The notes below the pieces were generated by a model, which worked only from the letters and a program-made list of their open reading frames with translations, searched no databases and was not told where the DNA came from. 64,000 nt of DNA from Lucifuga dentata (taxonomy: Eukaryota > Chordata > Actinopteri > Ophidiiformes > Bythitidae): NCBI GenBank assembly GCA_014773175.1, contig VXCM01000699.1:62001-126000 (forward strand). Direction: 5' to 3'. This document shows, piece by piece, positions 49,165 to 59,300 of this stretch; within the stretch, counting starts at the first letter, position 1; every line of letters starts with the position of its first letter. The position numbers were made by a program, and so were the translations under genes.

Positions 49165-50380
49165 TACCTCTTGGGAATGAGATTTAGTCTGCTGACATAA
49201 TAATCTCTCAGGCATTCATTGCATCAGCCTCACATGCTCTGATCAGAGCCCTGAAGTTTTGCACTAAACAGCTTCCCTCTGTAATGCAGTTTGGGTTGTA
49301 ATGAGCTTGAGTCTGCCCACTAGACCATTATTTTAAACTTAAGAGAAAGGAATTCAGTTTACTCCCGGTGTCTAGTTTACTGATTCAGTGTTCACAAGAG
49401 GATGCAAGGACAGACTGTTAAATCAGTCACGGGGTGACTGTCTGTCCCTCACCACAGGTCGGAGGCTGCCGAAATCAGTGAGCGCCATCTTGTTATCTGC
49501 CAAGGGTCCTGCCTCATTGTACTGGCCCTCTGTGAAGCCTGGTGACCCTGACCTGGGACTCTACAGGAGACAGAAAGACATATGATGTGGAACTGTGTGA
49601 AAACAGCAGAAAAATGAGGACACGTATATAAATGTAATTGAGAGTAAAGCTAGGAAGCATTTTATTAATTGATAGGCCCTAAAGTGAGGAAATCACTTAA
49701 TGTTGTGAAATTTTGCAGAGATTCATTGTCTGCTTTTTTTTTTTTTTTTTNTTTTTTTTTTTTTTTTTTAACAGTCACACTAACATAAATCATCATGTTT
49801 AAGGATAAACTGTAAAGGAAATTTAGCCTGCTGAATTAGACGTTCACCTTTTTTGTGTGTTATATTTTACACATGAGAGTGAAAAGTTTGCTGTTAATTT
49901 GGTTGTTAGAAAAACACACTTTGTCCTCATAATCCAAAACTAATTAGTATTGGCCATTAGAGGATTAACCACTGCAACAACTCCTGCTGGAGTTAAACTG
50001 ACTAGTCTCATGTCTTTGTTCCTCCAGTGTCAGTGAACACTGCACTTCACATTCCTGCTTTCTGGCTTCTGGGTTTTTGAGACCAGATTAACGCTTAACT
50101 ATAGAAAATATGATGGTCTCACCCTGATTAGTTTGTAGCCGCTCCTCCTGAAGTACCAGCAGGCCAGGATGAGGAGAGCTGCCAGGATGATCACCAGTAG
50201 AGCTATGCCCACTGCCCTGTGGTACACAGCTCAGTTACAAACCAAAGAAACAATGACCAAATAAAACTATATTATGTGTCTAAGATGGCTGGTTTAAAAA
50301 TGAAATAAATACACATACTCCTCCGCTCTGACGTATCCACGCCTGCTGGCAAAATAAATGTTGAAGTCCCCACGAGGCAT
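48508..50380 (-). CDS. mlana: Melan-A / MART-1 (complete, four coding exons)
   Basis: Small single-pass membrane protein of melanosomes in pigment cells; in mammals it helps PMEL maturation. Coding exons: 50380-50319, 50216-50123, 49560-49453, 48573-48508, with phases GA|G, 0 and 0. The total is 109 aa against 118 in human. It starts MPRGDFNIYF, keeps AEEAVGIALLVIILAALLI as the start of the membrane segment, then ACWYFRRSGYK on the cytosolic side. It ends RPVVPNAPPAYK and PLPPPYSP, two PPxY motifs of the type that bind Nedd4-family ubiquitin ligases. There is no signal peptide, as in human. The stretch between the membrane segment and the tail (SPRSGSPG onward) shares little with human. The gene lies tail-to-tail with brd10, as at human 9p24. 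Confidence 0.93.
48574..49452 (-). other. mlana: mlana last intron with duplicated CA block
   Basis: It contains CA tracts on both sides of N 49118. The segment from CCCTCACAC through GGGAATGAG occurs twice, consistent with an unmerged contig overlap. Nothing else was recognised. Confidence 0.7.
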
Positions 50381-51690
50381 CCCTGCCGTACGATTATTAC
50401 ACGGCATCAAGCTGAAAGTAAAGAAAAAAAAAACAAAAAAAAAAACCCTTTTATAAAGTGTGTGAGCATAATGTAGTTTCCAAATATAGTGACTGACATT
50501 TTATCGGCCTAAATGTTCTTTCAGTGGAAGAAATCAAATTTCTCTTTTCATCTTGCAAATTTTAAGAGAGCTAGAATTGTAAGCAGTCAATTATCAGGTG
50601 GTTTGAATATTAATTGTTCAGTCATATTCAGAACAATATTATTTCCACAGTATCAGACATATAAAACATCAGCAAAAAGAAATTCAATGCTAAATTTTCA
50701 ACAGTCTTTTTTTTTTCTGTATTCAAAAGGAATCATCATGATGATTCCTTTTGAATCAAGATCTCTATCATCTGACAGGCATCTGGTTGCCATAACTCCC
50801 ATATTCCATATGGCAGTGGTCCATTTTTTTTTTTTTTTTTTTTTTAACACTTTAGTCCATTATTGTGACAGTGACAAATTGGCACTTGGTTTTTTTGCAG
50901 TGACACTAATCCTGACCCTACAGCCTTACAATTAATCAATCCACACTTTTTAGTGACATTCAACTGGAAGTTGAACATCAAATCTGGACTAATTAATTTG
51001 AGCAGTTTCAAAAAATGAAATTGTATATTTTTGAAGGTAATGACTTCACTTCAACTACATTATATTGTGTAATGCAACAGTTGCGCTGTGTAAATTTTGC
51101 CAATGGCTGATCAAAACGTGGAAATTGTGCACATAGCCTATATACAGCCTACAATAATGTGAGTAAATATTAAATTGCATATAATTGATATTTCACTACA
51201 TATAGAGGGGATACATTTTAGCCAACAGGTTATTGTAATGCACAAAGATGTGAGGAAATTAATCTAGCAGAGCAACAGTCCAAATAATCTTTTAAAATAC
51301 TTTGTTTTTCAGCAATGCAGTGTGATTGATGCTGATGCTGATGATCACAGCATCATCTGCTGCTGCTGTATCGAAGTTAATTTACGACATCAGTTGAGCT
51401 GCAGATTTAGGACTGCAAATGTTGCGCAAGATTGTGATTTCGAATCAGTTAAAAACAGATGATTGATATATAAATTCCCTGGTACACCTGACATCAATAC
51501 CGTTACATTAAATACAAGTAGCACAAAATAGAAGTTGAAAAAAAAAAATCCTAAATAAATTCAAGTCCCACCTTACCAAACTGGATAATTAGATTTAGGG
51601 GCAGAGATCCTCTGGTTGGGTTGATTTCTTCAAAAGTCCTGGTCCTCAGAGTTCTGTGTTTGGCTGCTCAAATATCCTGAAGAGCAGAAA
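50381..51690 (-). other. mlana: mlana 5' UTR: probable non-coding first exon and intron 1
   Basis: The coding first exon begins at an acceptor at 50412-50413, so 50381-50411 is 5' UTR. A good donor (G|GTAAGG on the minus strand) at 51576 would end a non-coding first exon at about 51577-51690. The intron between them holds a perfect 36-bp palindrome (50721-50756) and poly-T runs. Confidence 0.5.
50721..50756. repeat. Perfect 36-bp palindrome, no spacer
   Basis: The left half ATTCAAAAGGAATCATCA is followed at once by its exact reverse complement TGATGATTCCTTTTGAAT. All 18 base pairs match. It lies in the presumed first intron of mlana. Confidence 0.9.
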
Positions 51691-51699
51691 GGGGCAGAA

Positions 51700-54148
51700 A
51701 ACCCCTCATGACCGTCACGGGTTAGAGGCTCATGGTTAAATCCATTGAAGTGAAGTAATAACCGTGAAATCCCGCGGTCCTAAATGCAACACTATTATCC
51801 ACTCATGAAACTAGGAGTCAGCTGCTGACTTTGTGTGTGTGTGTGTGTGTATGTGTTAATCTATACAATATTGTCATATAACCATACAGATCAACAGCAT
51901 ATCCTTATCTAAACAAATTCTAATAAATCTATATATTTTGAATTTTCAGAACATAGAAAAATACCATGAAACACTATTCGGTCACTGTACCCTATGTATC
52001 AAGTACATACACTGTAAATGCAGTTCAATAACTAGTGGCAATGCAGTGATTCTAAATTCTTAGTATTGTAGCTGAACTTTATTTTATGCCAAAAGTACAC
52101 ATTTTTATGAATGCATTGACTGAATTACATTTCAGGAAGCAAGCAATAAGTTCCACTGATTATTTTCATGTTGGAATACCTACATGATACTTCAGGTTGT
52201 AATTGCTCATAAATTTGATATTCTGTCCCTGGTTTGAAACATAGATGTATGAATGTTCTGAGTGATTAATCAAAAAGTCCAAAGTCCCAATCGATATAAA
52301 GATAAAGGTGTGAATCACTCTTAAATAGATTTTCCCATTTATAATATTGCTTATTAAAAGTGGATGTTATAATATTTGCTCTATATACCTAGAGAAGTAT
52401 GTTATTAACTATGCTTAAAGCACTTATTAACTGTGCTTAATCTATTTCTGTCACATGATATTAGACTATTCAAACAAGTAAGAAAGTTTGCCAGACATCA
52501 CATTCATAAGATCAGCTGTAAAAATAAAAACACTAACAGCAGGACAAACAAAGGATTGTTTAAAACCTGGTTATTTTGAATTAAGCATCACAATATTCTG
52601 AATCTATGACTCTGACTTTATGATAAAGTGAGGGAGTGAGAGTGATTTAGGATCTTATTTAAAATTACTTCATTATAAAGTTGTATTGATATCTATTTGT
52701 TACTAATTATCTTAATTGCTATCTGTGTAATAAGCTGCTCCCATCAGTATTTAAGGTATGGCCTTGGTTTTCCATCTAGTCGCAAGAAATACTGATGTAG
52801 TCTGAAAAGGGCAATTGAACTACCAGGAATAAAGGCACAAACAACTTTTCCCTTTTTTCTCCACAAGAGGGAGACCTAAACCAGTTTATGAAACTGTGTC
52901 ACTCTTGACCCCAAGGCATAATTTTAGCTGTATAGAGAAGACAACAATCATGTACTTGCTTATTGGATCACTTTTTGGGATGGGAATTACGAAAAAAAAA
53001 AAAAAAAAAAAAAAAAAATCAAACAAACAACAAACAAACAAAAATATTTTTGCAGATGTACATGGAAGAAAAAGCTGGATGTATATGTCTATTTTTTTTA
53101 AATTACACCTTCACAGCTACCATAAAGGGACAGTGGAGGTTCCCGTTCATTTCTTGACTGTAATGGAATAAATCTGAGCAAAACATGCCCTTCCTCATTT
53201 TGACTGCTGGGGTGCCCTTAAGCAAGGCAGTGAACTCCCAACTTCTCCAGCAGATCTGCTCAGTCGTGAACAAATAAGACTGTGGCTGTGACCAGGTTAA
53301 AGGACCATACCATCCACTTTGCATGTTTGAGCTTAATATATTCAATTTTCATACACTAAACATTACTGACAATCATTTCCCAAAACACAGTACTGGAATG
53401 GTGAATTAAAAACAATTTTTTTCCTACCTTCCAGACCGCTATTGGCTTCAGTTCATTCTGGTATGCTATTAAAATCAACTTGTTAATAATTGAAATATTC
53501 TTGGGATAGGTAATCCATCATTATGAATAAGACGTATATTCAGGCTTTTTTCAGAGTTAAGTAATTTGAGCGTTTAAGCGCAATAAAAAGCAGTGAATGT
53601 ATCTTTCCACCAGGGAATATAGTCCCAAAAGAAGACCTCCGTTTATCGAAAAATTTAAACGACTGTGATTTCATAAGGCTGCACATAACTATTAGCAGGC
53701 GAAACATCAATTTTTAAGGTGGGTGCATTGCTTGAATATTTGATTTTGAAAGATTAAGAGATTTTGCCAAATACTGTACCAGGAAAGCTGAAATACGGCT
53801 TTGGGAAATGGTTGTCAGTAACGTTGTATGAAAATTGAATGCATTAGGCTCAAACATGCAAAATAACCGGTATGGTCCTTTAAAGGTTTAAAATACCTCC
53901 AATCACTGTATTTATTTAGATGATATATAATTATCTTTGACAAAAATTTAGTTAAACAACTGAATTCTGTAGCTGACTGTCCCAAAAGCACCACCATCAC
54001 AAGCACTCTTGATCCCCTTTAAGGACCGCAGGAGGTCCGAGGACCCCGTTTGAGAATCACTATTAACATATGGAAGCAGGGGACCCACCTGCTATGATTA
54101 TGAATGGTAGGCTATCTGTTCTTGTCTTCGCGATTCTTCTGGTCGTCA

Positions 54149-54179
<31 letters not shown>

Positions 54180-54225
54180 TATTGTTTGATCTCTTTATCT
54201 CAGTCAATCTGTTTTCACCCAGCAC
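51700..54225. other. Head-to-head spacer between mlana and nipbl
   Basis: About 2.5 kb of AT-rich DNA between the two likely promoters. It contains poly-A (52991-53018), TTAA element copy D (53301-53879), a hAT-like remnant near 54012-54060 and a GA tract at 54154-54178. No coding exon was seen. Confidence 0.7.
53297..53883. mobile_element. TTAA-flanked MITE, copy D (reverse orientation)
   Basis: The element spans 53301-53879 (579 bp) between TTAA at 53297-53300 and 53880-53883. The ends are AGGACCATACCATCCACTTT and the reverse of AGGACCATACCGG. The internal block with the reverse of CCTGGTGG near 53613 shows it is inverted relative to copies A-C. Confidence 0.87.
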
Positions 54226-54517
54226 TTGAATGTGTTTTATTTTTGTTTTTCGAAAATCAGCTTCATCCTCCAGACATCGGCTGATGAGGCCTATGTTTTC
54301 CCGGATGCCAGCACACAAGTTCACCGTGAGAAAGAAGGAAAACCTCCAGCCCTCCGGAGCGGGGGTCGCTGTTTTGTAACCCAGAGGAGCTGTTTGAACC
54401 GTAGGACGGAGAGGGAGCTAGAGACTCTTCCCAGCTCCAGCTGCCATCCTCCTCCTCCTTCTCCTCCTCCTCCTCCTCCTCCTTCAGAACCACTTCTCTT
54501 TCTCATCACATCCAGAG
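54226..54517 (+). promoter_or_regulatory. nipbl: Probable nipbl non-coding first exon and promoter
   Basis: A GC-richer segment with a CTC-rich tract (about 54443-54486) ends in CCAGAG|GTAAAT, a usable donor at 54518. The next exon begins at 55516 after CTTGACAG and carries the start codon. The human gene also has a non-coding first exon. The exact start site is not visible. Confidence 0.5.
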
Positions 54518-55515
54518 GTAAATAATCCAGATTCAACAACAGCTGCCTTTTCGTGCCAGCGTTTCACCCTCAGAGGTGTTTTTCCTGAAAGATGATAATT
54601 GGTATCAACCAGCGGGGATATTTGTAATTTCTGATAGCTTCTTTGCTTTGTATCCCTCGCTCCCTGACGTCGGGTCGGGGTTACGCTTTCTTAGGCAAGT
54701 CCGAGGTCCACTTTGTGAGCTAGAGATACATCCACGAAGGCCACGGAAAATATAAGGTGAAGATATCGACTCCTGTACACGACTTGCATGACAAAAGGAG
54801 CGCGTCAGTGTGGACAATCCACGGCTAGCTGGTCTTTGATGCGCACCAAATGATGCTAGCTTGGCAACTTCAAGATATGCCTAGCTAGTTAGCATAGCTA
54901 GAATATCCACCGACTTTTAGCCGGCTAACACCGAGATTCTGATTTTGCTGAACGCTCTCTTAATAATAATAACATTAAACAAGTATGTAATAACGAGGCT
55001 ACAGTTTGTTAGTATCTGAATAAGCTAATATTGCTTTTATAGGTTTGGACAGTCCCTAAATCCTTAACCTCAACTGTCACAAATGAAAGAGCTAAACAGG
55101 TGTTATTAATATTAAAGAAGTTAAGTAATCTAGGTGTCGCTAAATTCAGATGGAACCATACCTGTATCGTTTACTTTTAGTTATTTTTGCTGTCACCCTA
55201 CACGTCCATTTGTAATGCGCAACAAATTTACATTATTACATGCTTATTCATGTTTATTTCATATACATTTCTGAAACAAGGTTGCATTTACAATATGAGC
55301 AAGTTGTCACATCAGAGCCAAAAAATCGACAGGGTTAAGTCACCAGGGAGAAATATTAGTTTTGGCATACATGCAGATGTTGACACCATAATTACAAGCT
55401 GGTATTAATGACAGTAACGTACAGCTGAAGAACTGTCCAGGCTGTGAGGGTGTGTTTTAAGGTCAGAGGCACAGCTATTAAGAAACTGTGTGTTGCCACT
55501 ATTTTATCTTGACAG
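54518..55515 (+). other. nipbl: Presumed nipbl intron 1
   Basis: It includes a TGACGTCG motif near 54665 and a cluster of GCTAGC/TTAGC words at about 54825-54935. The rest is ordinary AT-rich sequence with no supported feature. Confidence 0.5.
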
Positions 55516-55588
55516 CATTTTGGAGATGTGAGGAACAGGATACTGAGCCACCTGTGTATTAACATGACCTTCTGACCGCATGTTCAGC

Positions 55589-56310
55589 ATGAATGGTGAT
55601 ATGCCTCATGCTCCCATCACTACTGTTGCTGGAATTGTGAGCCTGACAGATGGTGAGTGCACAACTTTATTTCTGCTTCTCACACAGCTTATACACAAAC
55701 TTTCAAATTAAGACATATCAAGTCTAAAGAACGACTGACTGATGTTGACTGTGGTTGTACTAGAAGCTATTTGTCATGCCACCCACTGTAGCTGAAGGCT
55801 CAGTGACCCAAAACCAGGTGTGGTGAATGAAGAACTAAGAGAAGAAGGATAATGTTAAAACAATCCAAGCAATAAATGAATCAAAATTGAGAAATGGGAG
55901 CATTGTGACTGATGTGAATCAAGTCGAGTTTGTTTGGATAGCTCAGTATCACATACAATATCTCAAAGGATTTTACAGACCCACACACAATCCAGCCCAA
56001 GCTCTATAAGAAGACAAGGAAACACCTAAAAACCTTAGTGTCTAAGGAAAAATATAGAAGAAACCCCAGAAGAAGCAATTCAGACAGGATTCCTCTCCTT
56101 GAAAGCTGAGGTGTGCAATAAAGCAGGCAAATTACAAAGGGACAAAAACAAAGATGCAAAAAAACAGGACAAATAAGTCAAATAAGTAGAGAAAATAAGT
56201 TAATATACCCATATATCTACATTATCAGATAAATAGTTGGTTGTATATTTAACATTTGACATTAAAACCACATAGAGCAGCCAGATGCATATAAGAAGAA
56301 ATTTTAATCC

Positions 56311-56357
<47 letters not shown>

Positions 56358-59300
56358 GTCCGTCCGTCCGTCCGTCCGTCCGTCCGTCCATCCATCCATC
56401 CATCCATCTATCCATCTATCTATATGTATGTACAGTATATATACCAGTACAGCCGGGCTCTTTCACCTTTCATGCCTTCTCTGATTTTCCACCCAATCTA
56501 ATATGTCTTCCCATCATCCTTTTAGTGTTGAGCCAGTTGCCCTTGCCCTCTCCTCTCCCTGCCACCACTGCTAAGAGTCTGCTGTACAATGGTAGGATCT
56601 ATGAAGAGGCCAAAAACTTGCTAGTGTGTCAGGATGAGAATCTAGTGAGCCAGCTGGCCCACAGTCTTAACCAGGTCTCCACTGAGCACATGTAAGTACC
56701 ACACTACTCTTTCACCTGTTTGCAATACTGGTTACTACTGTTTCCATTGTGTTATCGCAATGGTGGGTAGAATGTAAGGGAACAAGTTAACAAAGTGGTA
56801 AATATTGAATGTTGTAATCGGGTGAAATTATGGGAAACTTTAGCTAATTAAATGCTTTATCAGGAGCATTATTGTGGGGTGAGCTGGGAAATGTAAGATT
56901 TTTTTTTTCCTCCTTTCTTTTTTTTTACTTTCCAGAGAGTTGAAGGAAGACTTTGAAAATGATGAGCCAGAAGGTGATATGCCTATGCTTCTGCAAAATG
57001 TTCTATCCAGGAACCCGAAAATCTTCAGGGAGAAAAGTATGCCAACCCAGTACAAGGTTTGGGGTGGTAAGGAGGAGATACTGAGATGTTGCTTTTGACC
57101 CTGCAGTTGAGCTCAGTGCACATTTGCCCTAACAGCCTCTTCTCTAGTTGAACTCTTGTTTTCTCCAAATTAAAGACTTTTTTTAAAATCTACATTTACC
57201 TCTCTTGCATGCATGTTAAAAACTTATTACATACTCATACCACATCTGTAACCTCCTCCTTAATCTCCATGAACTATAAATTACTATTTTTTTTATTTTT
57301 TTATTTTTTTGGAAAGATTTATAAGTAAAGAAAATTAAACTTACTTGTTAACAGCTGTCATGGGTTTTCCATGATCTCACAATATATTATTTTATAGTTT
57401 TTTTTTTTTAACAATACTTCCCTAAGTACCAATATTATAGAATATATGACTGACATTTTTCACAAGTTTTTTTTTCAGATATACTGTACATTATATAGTT
57501 AGTAATTCATGAATGTATTGTATATTAAGATGGCACTGTCCTTATTCCTGGTATTTCTATTGAGTAGACAGCATTTAGAGCTTCTTGATACATTGGTGTA
57601 TTGATGGTATTCTTTTAAGCTTATGTTATTCTTTTTATTTTACTTGATTTAATCCTATATTACTTTCTTTCTAGCTTTCATAAGATCCTTCCATGAGGTG
57701 GATATTTGTGCTGAAAATTTTTACGTCCTTGTATTTCCTTTTCTGATCGTTTTAGGTGTACTGCAGCAGCCTATGATCCAACAGTACAGCACATCTCAGA
57801 ATCTGGTGCATGGGAGTCCAGCATCAAACTATCAGAAACCCTCTGTCCCACAAAGCCCGTCTAGGTAAAACAGTACCAACATGTCAGATGTAAATGTAGC
57901 AGAAAGCAGCTGTAGTTCTGCTAACACTGGTGGGCTGTTGGATACATCCACATATGATCCCCTCTTCTCAACTTTCTTCTTTACAGCCACTTTACTTCCC
58001 CACAGTCTGGGTCAGGCACTCAGTTCGTGCCCCATCAGAACACCCCCATACCCAGCCCTTACACCTCACAGAGCAATCATCCACCCAGTTATCCTCAGCA
58101 CCAACAGATTGAGCAAGGTGAGCACATATTTACATTTCTCCGCTTATGCCTCGATTTTATAAGCTGTTGTATCAAGGGAAATCTCTGCATGCGTCATCCC
58201 TTTGGTGCAGCAGTTGCCTAGGTGTTGTTTTGTAGACCAAAGCAGATAACCCCCTGCTGTTTCAATGAAGCGGCTCATTGGCAAAAAGTAGAAGAGTACT
58301 TGTGCTAAGAATTTGTGTCTGTGTTGGTGCAGGGCTAGGCGTTGCTTAAAGAGCATACATGCTCAATATAGCCTGCATATATGTAGCTGCATGTTTTCTC
58401 ATGTGGGCCAAAAAAAATGTGCACAATATTGCTGGGTGAATCACAGTCAATCTCCAAAACACTCCTAAGAACAACATTACAAAGCAAAATATACTGAGAA
58501 TTGATGAACTGAGTCTTGGTTGTAGATCTGCATTCGTAATGGTACTAAAAAATATTTAAAAAAAAAAAAGCTCTTGGACACCTGCAAAACCTTTGTGACA
58601 GGTGTGTAGGTAAGGAACTGTATACACTACTGAGGACTAATGCTCAGTCATATACTTTGACCTGACATGATTCCTTTATAATCCTTTATAATCTTAGTCC
58701 AGTTTCATATGATAGGTGTTGAGCGTTGTGCTGAGCTGGGTGTTCCATTATTGTGTATTGGAAGCTGAGCAGTGACTCCTAACATCGCATCACGCAACCT
58801 TGGCGCCGCGCAGAGCTCGGATTCCCCGTTTTGATGCAGTGCTCAAAGTTCAATCAAATTCAATTTTGACCTTTCTGACTCTGATCTTACCAACGCGCAA
58901 CCAATCAAAGAGCAGCTGTATGTCATGTAAACAGAAGCGCCACAGCGATGGAGGAGAAGCTCAACCTGTGTAGAGCAGTTTCACGAGTTGTACAACACAA
59001 CTTTAAAATTGTATCATGATCTGGGAAAAAATGTGTTTGCTTGGTGAAATGTCAGCAGTCAGACATGGATACCAGGTTTGAATTGATTGATTGAATTCTA
59101 TGGTGAGTCAACAAGGTTTCATGCACCCACATTCGCCATTTTTTTCACTTTTCTTCACTGAATGAGAAGAAGAAGAACCAGAGCCTTCTTTGTTGCGATG
59201 TCCATGTCGCTACCGGATTTGACCCGGAAGCGCAATTTGAATCATGAATGTGCAAAGATCACCCATGGTAATCATTAACACGTTATTAGCAACAAGTGTT

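Noticed and set aside
56285..56695. 136-codon open frame over the tetranucleotide repeat
   Set aside because: Its last third is the real nipbl exon at 56526-56691; the first part is microsatellite and intron.
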